Source: Caenorhabditis remanei (taxonomy: Eukaryota; Nematoda; Chromadorea; Rhabditida; Rhabditidae). Taken from it: 64,000 nucleotides of DNA. Below, piece by piece: positions 1 through 11,081 of the stretch. The DNA is taken from the NCBI RefSeq assembly GCF_010183535.1, contig NC_071328.1, positions 10,106,001 to 10,170,000 on the forward strand, read 5' to 3'. The notes below the pieces were generated by a model that had not been told where the DNA came from, did no database searches, and saw only the letters and a list, made by a program, of their open reading frames with translations. Both the position numbers and the translations under genes were made by a program. Position 1 is the first letter of the stretch. Each line of letters begins with the position of its first letter.

Positions 1-330
1 TTGAGGTGAGTTGTCTGAAAGCTGTATACGAATGAATCATATAATTTCAGAGAAAAAATCAAAGGGTTATCAATGCATCGAGTGACATCAGAACAATTGA
101 ATGTTTGTAAATTAGCATGGGAAAATGAGCCAGATATCGAAAGAAGACTAGCATCTGTAACACGACAAAATTCAGCATTAAAACAACATAAAGATCATAA
201 AGAATCAACAATTCTTCCATTTGATCTCAAAGAAATAAAAGATCAAATATCACGTGGAAGAGCTGCCTCAATGTTTCGAAGTAGGCGAAGTCGATCAGAA
301 ACTGCACCGCCCGTATTTCATGAAGCATAA
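1..330 (+). CDS. C-terminal exon of an unrecognised gene (partial)
   Basis: This is the 3' end of a gene that begins before the window. The first five bases end an exon (donor GTGAGT at 6), and a 45-bp intron ends with TTTCAG at 50. The last exon, 51-330, reads in frame from LREKIKG through MHRVTSEQLN to the stop at 328-330. The roughly 93 visible residues are charged and hydrophilic, with no cysteine pattern or membrane segment, and end in an Arg/Ser-rich stretch (RSRRSRSETAPP). I do not recognise the family. The phase-compatible splice and an open frame with no internal stop support real coding sequence. It converges on the minus-strand collagen gene. Confidence 0.6.
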
Positions 331-403
331 CAAAACCTCACAAAACTGTTTCAATTTTATGTGTATTTAAGATACCGGTAACTCGTTTTTTACAAATGAA
401 TCG

Positions 404-409
404 TTTATT
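404..409 (-). terminator. Poly(A) signal AATAAA of minus-strand collagen gene
   Basis: TTTATT on the plus strand (AATAAA on the minus strand) lies about 40 bp beyond the collagen stop codon. That spacing is normal for a nematode polyadenylation signal. Confidence 0.6.
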
Positions 410-448
410 TTTACTGAATCTTTAATTTCGATTTCCAAAAAAGTAAGT

Positions 449-1609
449 TTATTGATGGAATCGACGATTGTAGCTGCCACCACCGGCACCTCCGGCGTAT
501 CCTCCACCGCTTCCTCCTCCTCCTCCGCCTCCAGCTCCTCCGCCACCTCCAGAATATCCTCCAGCTCCTCCAGCGGCAGATGCTCCACCAGCTCCGCCTC
601 CAGAAGAGTACCCTCCACCTCCTCCTCCAGCTGGGAATTCTCCTCCTCCTCCTCCTTGAGTTCTTGGTGGACATGGGCAATAAGCAGCATCAGTTCCTGG
701 TCCACCATCTGGTCCTGGTCCTCCTGGTTGTCCTGGACCTCCGGGCTGACCGTCGTTTCCTGGTGGTCCTGGTGGTCCTGGAGGTCCTGGTTGTGGGGCA
801 CTTCCTCCTCCATCTTGTCCTGGAGGTCCAGGTGGTCCAGGTGGTCCAGCTGGTCCTGGACCTCCTGGAGAGTTGACAATCGATGTTCCTGGTGCTCCTG
901 GTTGTCCATCTTGACCTGGAGCTCCCGGTTGTCCGTCATTTCCTGGGGCTCCTGGTGGTCCTGGTGGTCCCGGTGGAGATGCTCCTCCTGCCTCTCCGTC
1001 TGGTCCTGGCATTCCAGGTGCACCAGCTGGTCCAGCATTTCCATCTGGGCCAGGTGGTCCTGGTGGTCCAGCGGGGCAAGTGATGCATTGTTTTCCAGCA
1101 CTTCCAGAATCGGCTTGTCCAGCAGATCCTGGTTGTCCATCTTGTCCTGCTTGACCTGGTTCTCCATCAGCTCCAGCCTCTCCTGGTGGTCCTGGTGGTC
1201 CTGCTGGGCATCCAGAAGCTTGAGCAGCACATTGGCATCCGCCCCCACCTCCACCTCCGCCTCCGCCTCCCCCGGAGGTAGCATATCCTCCTCCACCTCC
1301 ACCAGATCCTCCTCCACCACCTCCTCCAGAATATCCACCTCCACCTCCAGAGGCATATTGTCTCTTCACACGGAATAGTCCTTCGAAAGCAATTTTCTCA
1401 GTTGGAGATTCGATTCTTCTGGAAGCCATCATTTGAGACCAAGCATCATTCGCTTTCACTTTGAACACAGACATATCATTCGAGAAATCAGATTCAAATT
1501 GATTGATGTCTCCAAGAATAGAGAGGTAGGAAAAGACAACTCCGGCAACGATGATTGCGGAGATTCCGGTGAGACCGGTCAGCGCATAAAATGAAGCGCT
1601 CGACGACAT
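449..1609 (-). CDS. Cuticle collagen (Gly-rich head and tail)
   Basis: Nematode cuticle collagen of 386 residues in a single coding exon. The N-terminus carries a hydrophobic membrane/signal segment (residues about 8-33) and the conserved region before the triple helix. A subtilisin-type cleavage site RVKR follows near residue 80. The Gly-X-Y blocks are interrupted and bounded by cysteine pairs (CQC...GCPAG, CITCPAG, YCPCPP), as in cuticle collagens that form cystine-bonded trimers. Poly-Gly tracts lie on both sides of the helical region, and the tail ends [11 protein letters not shown]. The ATG directly follows a splice acceptor (TTTCCAG), which implies an intron in the 5' UTR. The product should be secreted by hypodermal cells into the cuticle. 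It lies head-to-head with the collagen at 2606-4003 and shares its layout and cysteine pattern. The family is certain; the exact col number is not assigned. Confidence 0.93.
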   Translation of the reverse strand: MSSSASFYALTGLTGISAIIVAGVVFSYLSILGDINQFESDFSNDMSVFKVKANDAWSQMMASRRIESPTEKIAFEGLFRVKRQYASGGGGGYSGGGGGGGSGGGGGGYATSGGGGGGGGGGGGCQCAAQASGCPAGPPGPPGEAGADGEPGQAGQDGQPGSAGQADSGSAGKQCITCPAGPPGPPGPDGNAGPAGAPGMPGPDGEAGGASPPGPPGPPGAPGNDGQPGAPGQDGQPGAPGTSIVNSPGGPGPAGPPGPPGPPGQDGGGSAPQPGPPGPPGPPGNDGQPGGPGQPGGPGPDGGPGTDAAYCPCPPRTQGGGGGEFPAGGGGGGYSSGGGAGGASAAGGAGGYSGGGGGAGGGGGGGSGGGYAGGAGGGSYNRRFHQ

Positions 1610-1656
1610 CTGGAAATTTAATAGTTTTAATCTTGAACAGCATTGGCATTTTATTA

Positions 1657-1955
1657 TGCTGCGTCCAAAGTAACTTTTTCGCGGAAAATCCGCGCGGAAA
1701 AAGTGTCCAAAGTAGCCATTTCTTTTCCGCGTTTTCCTCTGCGCCTTTAAGGTAATCGCGGTGAGACCAGCTCACTTTTTTGGAGGGAATTCAAAAAAAA
1801 ATTTAATTTCGAAAATTTAACTTTCCCTCCTAAAAAATGCGCTGGTCTCGCCGCGATTAGCTTAAAGGCGCAGAGGAAAACGCGGAAAAGAAATGGCTAC
1901 TTTGGACACTTTTTCCGCGCGGATTTTCCGCGAAAAAGTTACTTTGGACGCAGCA
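1657..1955. mobile_element. 299-bp palindromic MITE with TTA target duplication
   Basis: Near-perfect inverted repeat with arms of roughly 115 bp, starting TGCTGCGTCCAAAG and ending CTTTGGACGCAGCA. It is flanked on both sides by TTA (1654-1656 and 1956-1958). It has no coding capacity. The three-base TTA duplication suggests mobilisation by a PIF/Harbinger-like transposase, which is inference. It sits in the predicted 5'-UTR intron of the minus-strand collagen gene. Confidence 0.85.
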
Positions 1956-2132
1956 TTATATTTTTAGCTAACCTAAAATTTTGGGAAGATTCTCAATTCA
2001 GAATGAAAAGCTGCCAAAACATTACGAAAATAGTTTGAAACCTCAAAAAATAGTTCGAAAATTTACCTTTGATAGACGTCGTTATCAGCTGTGGTGGCTG
2101 AATGAAGTGCCTTTTTCACAATTATTTTTTCC

Positions 2133-2139
2133 TTTTATA
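2133..2139 (-). promoter_or_regulatory. Candidate TATA box of minus-strand collagen
   Basis: On the minus strand this reads TATAAAAGG (2139-2131). About 65 bp further downstream on that strand is a good donor (AAAG|GTAAAT, exon end at 2067). Together with the acceptor just before the ATG at 1609, this predicts a short non-coding first exon and a 457-bp 5'-UTR intron (2066-1610) that contains the MITE. The divergent collagen gene has the same architecture. Confidence 0.5.
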
Positions 2140-2447
2140 CCACCCATTCTCGTTATGTTTCTCTATCATTTCTAATCATATAAACATCCAAATTAGTCAT
2201 GAGTCAACAGTTCCTGATAAGTGAAAGTGGCAATTCTTTCATGTTCACAAAAAACAACTGCAGTTTATGTTCGTTCTGCGATTCAATCTACCCCTCTAAC
2301 AACTGGTTTCGTTTACCATCTCCGAAACTATTCATTCTCTGCGTCTCTCCATTTCATACACTATTTCCATGTTTGTTATTGTATTCACGGACCGTTATCG
2401 GTGTTTTTCCAGCGGTAAAAGTTATATGGAAAGATAAATTGAATTAG

Positions 2448-2454
2448 TATAAAA
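2448..2454 (+). promoter_or_regulatory. TATA box of plus-strand collagen
   Basis: TATAAAA followed by GCGG lies about 70 bp before a donor-like AAGAG|GTAATT (2527), whose intron ends in TTTTCAG three bases before the ATG at 2606. Cuticle collagen genes commonly have strong TATA boxes. Confidence 0.6.
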
Positions 2455-2605
2455 AGCGGAAGTGACGAGGAATTGGTACTTGATTCATACTCGACCGTCT
2501 CTACTCTCTGTATACTTTGAAAAGAGGTAATTTTAATTTCATTGTGATTAATTTCCCATCTGGAAGAGAACCAGTTCTTTTTATTCATTCCTTTGTTTTC
2601 AGATA

Positions 2606-4003
2606 ATGTCGAGCGGCACGTTCTATGCGTTGTCGGCTGGAACCGCTGTGGCGGCAGTCCTTGTGACGGCTTCAATTGTGTCGATGGTGTCAATCATTGG
2701 TGATTTACAATCATTTGAGACTGAATTCGTTGATGATATGAGTGCTTTCAAGGTTCGAAGGGATACATGACTCCACCATTAACTTAACTTTCAGCACAAA
2801 GCAAACGATGCTTGGTCTCAAATGATGGTTGCTCGTCGTGTCGAATCACCAACTGAACGACTTGCCTTCGAAGGACTTTTTGGACGTGTCAAAAGACAAT
2901 ATGCTGGAGGATCTGCTGCTGCAGCTGCCCCAGCTGGTGGAGAAGCTTATGCTGCTGGAGCTGGAGGTGGACAATGTCAATGTGCTGCTCAAGCTTCTGG
3001 ATGCCCAGCTGGACCACCAGGACCACCAGGAGAGGCTGGAGCTGATGGAGAACCAGGAGAGGCTGGACAAGATGGAGCAGCCGGAGAAGCTGGAGCATCT
3101 GACACTTATGCAGGAGCTGCAGGAAACTGCATTACATGCCCAGCTGGACCCCCTGGACCACCAGGACCAGACGGAAACGCTGGACCAGCAGGACCAGATG
3201 GAGAGGCAGGACCAGATGGAGAGGGAGCTGGATACGCTGAAGCAGGACCACCAGGACCACCAGGACCACCAGGACCAGATGGTCAACCAGGAGCTCCAGG
3301 ACCAGACGGACAACCAGGAGCCGCCGGAACCACCAGCACAAACCAACCAGGACCACCAGGACCTCCTGGACCTCCAGGGCCAGCTGGACCAAACGGAGAA
3401 GACGCATACGCTCAACCATCCCCTGCTGGACCACCAGGACCAGCCGGACCACCAGGAAAGGACGGAGAAGCAGGACCAGACGGAGCAGCTGGAGCCCCAG
3501 GAACCGATGGAGCCCCAGGACCAGATGCTGCTTATTGTCCATGTCCACCAAGAACTAGCACATACTCTGAAGGAGGAGGTGGCGGAGATGCTGGAGGATA
3601 TCAAGGAGGCGCAGATGCCGGAGTTGCCGAGGCTGCCCCAGCCGCAGCACCAGAAGCCGCACCAGCTCCGGCACCGGCTCCGGCACCAGCCCCAGCACCA
3701 GCACCAGCACCAGCACCAGCACCAGCTCCAGCCCCAGCTCCAGCCGCCGCTCCAGCAGGAGGATACGGTGGAGCCGCTGCTGCCCCACCACCACCAGCTG
3801 AACCTGCACCAGCTCCAGCACCAGCACCTGCTGCTGCTCCACCACCAGCACCAGCTCCAGCTCCAGCCGCAGCTCCAGCTCCAGCAGCTGCTGCACCAGC
3901 AGGAGGATACGGAGGAGCAGCCGGAGGAGGAGCCGCCGCCTCTGCAGCTGCACCACAATACCGTCGCAAGAAGGTTCGCCGTGTTCGCATCGCTCGTTCC
4001 TAA
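2606..4003 (+). CDS. Cuticle collagen (Ala/Pro-rich tail)
   Basis: Cuticle collagen of 451 residues in two exons (2606-2752, 2795-4003; 42-bp intron after ...MSAFK). The N-terminal hydrophobic segment starts [14 protein letters not shown]. It is followed by a conserved NDAWSQMM motif, the cleavage site RVKR, and cysteine-bounded Gly-X-Y blocks with the same CQC, CITC and YCPCPP markers as the divergent neighbour. After the helix comes a Gly-rich patch, then a long Pro-Ala dipeptide domain (roughly residues 280-435) and a basic C-terminus ([14 protein letters not shown]). The Pro-Ala tail replaces the poly-Gly tail of the neighbouring paralogue. The first-exon length, intron position and cysteine spacing all fit the family. 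The role is structural, in the extracellular cuticle. Confidence 0.93.
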
Positions 4004-4065
4004 ATGAGGTCGACTTCCCAATTCAAATGAGATTTTCTTTTCTTTGATTGTCCCTCTAATTAGAA

Positions 4066-4071
4066 AATAAA
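4066..4071 (+). terminator. Poly(A) signal AATAAA of plus-strand collagen
   Basis: AATAAA lies 62 bp after the collagen stop codon at 4001-4003. Confidence 0.65.
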
Positions 4072-4925
4072 AAGAAGTTTTTGCCTCAAGGGCATTCATT
4101 CACTTTATTTGGTTTGGCAATTCATTAGAGTGCACACTCATGTTGCTTCCTCGACACAACTAACAATTAGTCCCAATAATGGATGTGAAGGTAGTAGCAG
4201 AATGTCTCGGAAGGGAAACAATTTTTACTCCTTTTGCAGAAATATTGGATTCTTTTAGTAGTGAGTACGTGAGGTACCAAACAATATAAAATTGGTTTGA
4301 TTCGAGGAACGTCACTGTAAATCCGGCGAAGAGATTCTGTCGAAAACAATTATTGTTTGCGGTGTGAGAATATTTTGGATTATCCTCAAATGTTTTATGG
4401 AACATAGGAACAATTTGGAGATTTGTTTTTAAGATTATCAGCTCTATTGTCATGCAATTTAGTCTTTTTTCCCATTAACTTCGTGTAACTGTTCTGGGAG
4501 TGCTCATAAAAGAAGCTCTCTCTTCGTAACTTTTCTATCTCTACCAAATGATTCGTTAAAATCCTATAACTTTTTCAGTTGAAGTTGCAAATAAGAATAT
4601 ATATTTGTAGCTAACACTGAATAAAACAATTTATGTGCAATTAAAAGTACCAAAAATCCTAAACTTGAATAGATCCAAACATCTTCTATTCCATTTACCG
4701 AATAGAAAGAGATCTTCCCTCTTTTCCCAGATTCATCAAGTGTTTTCCTTCAAAAGTTTGAATACTTCTTTGTATATCTTTCCGTATATAAATCCTTTTC
4801 ATATTTATGATCTTCACTTTTCTTCTCACTATTACTTTAGTTTCTTTTCATTTCAAAACAGCAAGTACGCCTTCGCCGTCGTGAGAAACACATCCCTTTT
4901 CTCCTTTTTTCTTCATCTTTTCCCG

Positions 4926-4969
4926 TTTCTTCTTCTTCTTCTTCTTCTTCTTCTTCTTCTTCTTCTTCT
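4926..4969. repeat. CTT trinucleotide microsatellite
   Basis: About fourteen uninterrupted CTT/TTC units in intergenic DNA. Confidence 0.95.
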
Positions 4970-6622
4970 GCCTAACTCCATTAGTATTGTGGGTCTGCAT
5001 GTGTGTGTTTCGTGGCGAGTCCCTCTAGTCGACGTCGTCGTGTGAGCCGCATTCACAATGAAGAAGCGGGTGGCGAGCTCTGCGTCTACTCACTTCCAAT
5101 ACTTCTCCCTTTTTTGGCTTGCATTGTTTTTTGATACGGATACACTACGCGCGGCGTTTGGAGTCATTCCGTGTACGCGGAAAGAAAAAATGAAAGACGT
5201 CGTCGTGTTGGAAGAAGAGAAAGGGAATGGAAAGAATGACAGAATTCACAATTAGTTATACAGATAGAGCTGCGTCAAGTGGTTTTGAGATAGAAGAAGA
5301 CGTTGACAAGTTTGCATCGTTTGAAATATGGGAAATATTCAAAGGGTGTCTGATGGTAGGAGTACGGTATCTAAGATATCGGGTTGTTCTTTGAAGGTGT
5401 TCTAATTGATAGATTGGAATGAGCTTTCCATTTCATTCGTTCCTCTGCTCATCTTTTCAAAGACATATTTCAAATGAAAAGGAATAAAACGAGGAATCAG
5501 AAAACGATCTGCCTTATATCCAATTTGGCAGATGTTTTTGAGATGCCAATCCAAAACCAATTAACCTCAATTTCCATTTCAAATTGATCTTCTTCGCCTT
5601 CATCTTCATTTCCATTCATCCTTCCCCCCTAAATGATCATATTCTTTTCCTTTCTTCTTCTTCTTTTTTATTTCCTTTTGTGTAGACATCACCGTCTTTC
5701 GAAAATGCAATTATGTCGATCAAATTGGCACCTTCACCGCCAAAAAATGGACAAAAAAGGCGAAAAAAGAAGAGGAAGAAGAAGAAGAAAGTGGCGTGAG
5801 ACACGCAAAAGCTGTCACTCGAAACAGCTCTCAATATATTCTTTGACACCTGCATTTTTTGAATTTTTGAGTATATCGAATTGGGTTTTTCGGTACACTT
5901 TCGAGTAGGTGGACTCGCGAATTTTAATTTTTTGAATTCGAAATTCAACTCGTTCTCGGAAAATGATATCATTTGAACATAGAATTTCGTATTTTTCACT
6001 TTTTCCTCTGTAAAGGATCTACGTTTCATTAAGAATTTATATAGCTTGACTATGGCAAGATTCAGGGTTTCAGAAGTCAAGGTTATATGAAGTATAATTA
6101 TTAATTGCGGGTTAACATAAGTAATTATAGGTTTTTTTCCGTTTTGTCAAGCACTAATTTGGGTGAAATTCATCAAAAAGTGAATCGAAAGCCAGAAATA
6201 AAAGAATCTCTCTTTTTTCGCTCAAATAGTTTTCGGAAAAATGGTTATATGAAAATACATAAACATGACAATTTAATAGTATTAATTCTACAAAATTATA
6301 CATGAATGGGATATATTTGAGTACAAAGTAGGTACATAAACTCTAATTTCTAAACCTTCAGCTCTCCTGAATGTAATGTATTACACTAAGCAGATTGAAT
6401 TCGAACATTGAAATCTCAGTGACCTTGTTGTTTCTCAATAGATATATTTATATAAATTCTCTTCTTCTTCGTCACTCATTCGTCTCTATTGACTTTGCAT
6501 TGATGAAAATGCATCTCGCCGACTGCTACGTTGTGCTCTCGTGCTCACTTGTGCATTCTCGCTCACTCCGTTATCCGTGAGAGCATTTCTCTCATTTCTT
6601 TTTCCACATATCAACCGTTGAG

Positions 6623-6663
6623 CTCTCTCTCTCTCTCTCTCTGTCTTTCCCCCCCCCCCCCCC
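6623..6663. repeat. CT dinucleotide run followed by poly-C
   Basis: About ten CT units, a short interruption (GTCTTT), then a run of fifteen C. A simple-sequence tract in the region upstream of ccb-1. Confidence 0.9.
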
Positions 6664-8006
6664 AACCAACTAGATTCAAGTAGTGTCTAGAGAAAGAAGA
6701 AGAAGAAGGAGCCGCGCTCCTCTTGTCCCTGCTCCTTTTCCTTATTTTCTCTAACATATCTTCGTCTCTCTTCATTTTTCCTCTCTCTCTCCACATTCTC
6801 TTCAAATTCTCCATCTCTTTTTGTGAGCTTCTGCTTCTTCTTCTGCCTAGTGGTGGTAGGGTGGTTGGGGTGGTGGGTGCTCATAAATTTTTGGCACTTT
6901 TTTTGTTTTTCGAGTGTTTTCCTCCTTTTCTCTTCCAACTTTTGCACACAATGACGGCGACGAGCAACGAGCTGATCGATTTCTTTTCTATTCGTTCCCC
7001 GGCTCTTCTCATTTTCGAGAATTTCTCCATTTAAATACATTTCAGAAAATAGAATACGAGAAGGACACGAATGATACAGAACGAATTCCAGAATTGCCAC
7101 AAAAACAACAAACTAATTGTTCGTTTGTAAATGTTTTTGCATAGAATTACCAATTTGAGATCAACAAATTTTGTTGTTTGCTTTTGAAAGCAACACAGAC
7201 AACTCTTCTTCCCATGAACGTTTGGGAAAATTAATTTTAGAATCATCTGTTCCCAATTTGTTTGAAAAAAAAACTAATTTCTCTTCTCATGTACTGTATT
7301 TCATATCCATCTGAAATGCTACTAATTTCCAGTTCTTCATGGAAAATTCCTCATTTCATTCTCAAAAAAAAACCAATTTCTCACTGGATCACATTCTCGT
7401 GTCACTCAAAAATGTCCATTTTCGTATTCCATATTCTCCGAATTCCAATTTTCCACCTTCTTCCTTCCATTTCTCATTCATCTCGTAAGAATTTATGGGA
7501 TTTTCTGTATTCCTAATATCAAACTGACACATTATTGTGATGTGGAACACGTCTTCTGAATGAATTCTCTCCCGTTTCCTCCCGTATTCATTTCATTTTC
7601 CATCTGTCATTCGCCTCTTGATTTGTCATTTATTTTGCTCGCCGCGCCGCTCCAAACGTCTTCAATTTCCAAAAACTGACATTTGACGCTTGGACGAGGC
7701 TCTCCGTTTTCTCGCACGGGGTCACCCAATGAATAACCAATTGCACTTTTGGTTGATTTATGAAATTGCAGCAGAACGGTACGACGACGTCGGGGGGAGA
7801 GTCGACAGAAGGAGTAGTTGAAAAAGACGAAGAAGAAGAAGCGGACGACGACGACGACGACAACAATTGAAGTCGTCAGAAGAAGCGGAGGCGAAGTGTC
7901 GGTGGGAAGAAGGAAGAGAAGAAGAAGAAGAAGCTGAAGAAGACGGGACAAAAAAGAGAGAAAAGTGACAAGGTCACGCTGCGTCGAAGAGTTGACGGGC
8001 CGCTAG

Positions 8007-10660
8007 ATGGCTTTCCGCAGAAGGGTTTGTTTTTCTTTTAAACAGTTTTCGTTGTTAGGTAATCCATGGGTTTTCAGGGAAGCGGCGACTCAAATTTCAG
8101 TCATCACGATGAGTTGGAACTTGAAGCCGGAAACAGAGAAACTCTTCGAAGAGACGCAGAGAGACAGGCCGCTTTGCAACTTGAGAGAGCTAAGGTAATT
8201 CATTTATTTGTTTTTCTTGGTGACAAAAGTTTCCGAGAAATAAGTAGGCGGTCTCTGATTCTAGACGGAAATTGTATTCTGGTTAACAGTATACCAGATT
8301 TCAGACAACCTACGCATGCAATCGTATAGATTTCTCAATTTCCTGTCTAGAGAATTGTTTTTGTATTCATTTCTGATCTAAATTTGGTATTTTCAGTACA
8401 AACCCGTTGCTTTCGCTGTATGTACAAATGTAGAATACGATGGAAGTGTTGACGATGATTCACCAGTTCATGGATGTGCAGTTTCATTCAAAATCAAAGA
8501 TTTCTTGCATGTCAAAGAGGTTTGAATGGAGATTCAGCTGAATTGAGAATAATTTAAAGTGATTTCAGAAGTACAACAATGATTGGTGGATTGGACGATT
8601 AGTCAAGGAAGGACACGATCTTGGATTCATTCCATCTCCTGTTAAACTAGAGTCTTTGAGACAACAAACTGCAAAATCAGGAAAATTGTGAGTGATTAAT
8701 GAAGAAAAAGAGAATTGATGAAGATTGATTCATATTGCAGTAAGCAATCGACATCTGCAACTAATCTGGGTGCACTGGACAATATGATGCCAAGAAGTGG
8801 TTCAAGAGGGTCCACTCCCCCAACTCCTGGTTAGTTTATTTGAATTCGAAAGAAGGAACAATCAAAAAGAGAAGAAGGAACGGATTGAAACATATTGGTC
8901 GACTTTGGGTTGAAATTATGAGGGAAATCTGCAGTTCTTGAAAATTATTGATATCCTAAAACCTATGATAGAGGTGCACTTATTCGCAAGAGTTTGAATA
9001 TCTCGATTGGCTTAAAAGATACGCGACTTTCTTTTAAACTGAGTTAATATTTTATTAATAGTTGGCGGTGTTTTGATATCTCATTTGGGAACCACAGTAT
9101 ACCGCTTTGAATGGCCACCATTGGGTGCACCTCTATTAAGGTTTTCCGGTAGATACGCAGTTTGTATTTAGTGCGAATCGAGATGGTTAAAATCTTGGAA
9201 TGTGATTTTCATGGAATTTACGTACGGATTCTCTTGAAAACTAGAAGATTAAAAACAATTAAACTGAATAAATCTAAATATATAACTTGCAGATGACGAT
9301 GAGTACAATGCGAAACGAATGACGAATATAGTGACAACTCCTCCAACAAAAGAAAAGAAAAAGTTAATATTCAAGAAAGTGCAACAGGAGAATGTTCCAC
9401 CGTATGATGTTGTTCCTTCAATGAGACCAGTGGTACTAGTTGGTCCATCTCTCAAAGGATATGAAGTGACTGATATGATGCAGAAAGCGGTTTTCGATTA
9501 TTTGAAACATCGGTTCGAAGGACGGTAAGTGTATATTTCACAGTTTTCTCAAATATTATTCGTTTACTTTCAGAATAATCATAACAAGGGTAACAGCTGA
9601 TATATCACTTGCAAAACGAAGTCTTCTGAACAATCCGAATAAACGAGCGATGATGGAAAGAGCTAATTCAAGGACAAGTAACAGTTTGGCTGAAATTCAA
9701 ACAGAAATCGAGAGGATTTTTGAATTGGCTCGATCAATGCAATTAGTTGTTCTTGATTGTGACACAATCAATCATCCATCTCAACTAGCGAAAACAAGTC
9801 TTGCTCCGATTCATGTGTATATCAAAATATCCAGTCCAAAAGTGAGTTATTCTTACAGAAAATCAGTATTTCATGGACTTTTTCAGGTTCTCCAGCGATT
9901 AATAAAATCTCGTGGAAAGTCTCAATCAAGGAATATGAATGTGCAAATGGTGGCAGCAGAAAAGTTGGCACAGTGCCAAGCAGAGCTGTTCGACGTTCTA
10001 CTTGACGAGAATCAATTGGAAGATGCATGTGAACATTTGGCTGATTTTATGGAAGCTTATTGGAGAGCAACTCATCCACCAGTCAGATCTCCTCCAAGAA
10101 TAAAGAGAAATCCAATGGAAAATAGAGGACCAAGTACTCTGTTTACTCCAGCTCAAATGATGCAGGTTTGTCGAGTTTCGATTCGAACATTTTGAATATC
10201 TGAAGACGAAGTCCGGCATTTTGAAATTCTCGTTCTGCTGAAATCTTTTCAAACACCAAAGTTAAAAAATAATAGAAGTCTAAAAGCTTCTGTTTTTCCA
10301 ACCTGAATTGATTTCCAGGGATTCCAAGGAGGTACCGGTCAGATGCCTCCTCAACTTCAACCTCAACAATCAATTGCATCAATGTCTCAAATGGGTGGAC
10401 CAGGTCAAATGGGATCGATGAATCCACCGTATTTAGCCCCTCCAATGCAAGGTGGAAGACCAGGAATGCCAAGTATAAGTGTCCAACAAGCAACTGGATC
10501 ATACGGGGGAATGCAACAACAATCACAACAACAACCGATTCAACAAGCTCCGCCCCCAGCACCACAACGACAAACGTCATACGATCGTCATGGATTTGAT
10601 GAATATGACGACATGGATATGTCAACAAGACAGTATGAAAGAGGTACTTACAGATATTAA
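8007..10660 (+). CDS. ccb-1: Voltage-gated calcium channel beta subunit
   Basis: Nine coding exons: 8007-8024, 8078-8194, 8397-8519, 8569-8687, 8741-8829, 9293-9524, 9574-9841, 9887-10165, 10319-10660; 528 residues. An SH3 domain (from KPVAFAV through [10 protein letters not shown] and GFIPSP, about residues 46-115) is followed by a Ser/Thr/Pro hinge and a degenerate guanylate-kinase domain ([15 protein letters not shown] onward, about 180-390). That is the CACNB membrane-associated GK-like layout which grips the alpha1 I-II linker and controls channel trafficking and gating. The C-terminal tail is Gln/Pro-rich. The 18-base first exon (MAFRRR) is the least certain part, and alternative starts are likely because beta subunits usually have variable N-termini. 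Intron 5 carries a MITE copy. The assignment as the C. elegans ccb-1 orthologue is strong. Confidence 0.93.
8953..9150. mobile_element. Diverged MITE copy in ccb-1 intron
   Basis: About 200 bp bounded by ATCCTAAAACCTATGATAG and its near reverse complement ending CTATTAAGGTTTTCCGGT, with an internal GAGGTGCAC/GTGCACCTC pair. The ends and some internal blocks resemble the elements at 27599-27814 and 52603-52797. This is the most degraded of the three. Confidence 0.6.
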
Positions 10661-11081
10661 TCACTTCTTTCCGCCTTCAAATTTGTATGTTTTCTTGTGA
10701 ACAATCAATGATTCGATCATTTTCAATATCTCTAATTTCTTTCTTTTTTTGCAACAAATGGCATCTTTTCGAATTGCTCCGAGTTTTGAACATCACCCGA
10801 ATACGAGTTGATTTTATAGAGATTTTATTTCTTCTCACTTTTCTTTCCAAACATTTTTGTACTCAATATATTTCTATTTTCTCTTATGTTTATATTTTCA
10901 ATTCTCATAAAGATCAATCGAGATCTTTCTATTTCTCAATTTATTCCTTCCCCAAAAAACAAAAAAACGCTCAGTCCCCATGTATTTCAGTTCCGTGTGT
11001 TACCATATCTTTCATACAAAAATTTCAGAATTGATTTCTCAGTAATTTGTATTTTTGTTGAGAATATAATCATGAAATAGT

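Larger units (their letters stand above)
4072..8006. other. Intergenic region upstream of ccb-1, no gene seen
   Basis: About 3.9 kb with only short open frames of biased composition and no convincing splice-linked coding exons. It holds low-complexity tracts: a CTT repeat at 4926-4969, a CT run plus poly-C at 6623-6663, and purine-rich GAA stretches near 7820-7940. The last part probably holds the ccb-1 promoter and possibly alternative 5' exons, which I cannot delimit. Confidence 0.5.

Noticed and set aside
367..1356. Long minus- and plus-strand open frames overlapping the first collagen
   Set aside because: They are alternative frames of the repetitive GGN/CCN codons of the Gly-X-Y region, with highly biased composition (Asp/Gln/Leu or Ser/Trp repeats) and no family match.
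2846..4099. Antisense frame of 417 residues over the second collagen
   Set aside because: A Trp/Ser/Cys-rich shadow of the collagen repeat; the sense frame has signal, cleavage site and cysteine markers.
4160..5255. Open frames in the gap before ccb-1
   Set aside because: No splice partners, no domain, and composition follows the local TTC/AT-rich DNA.
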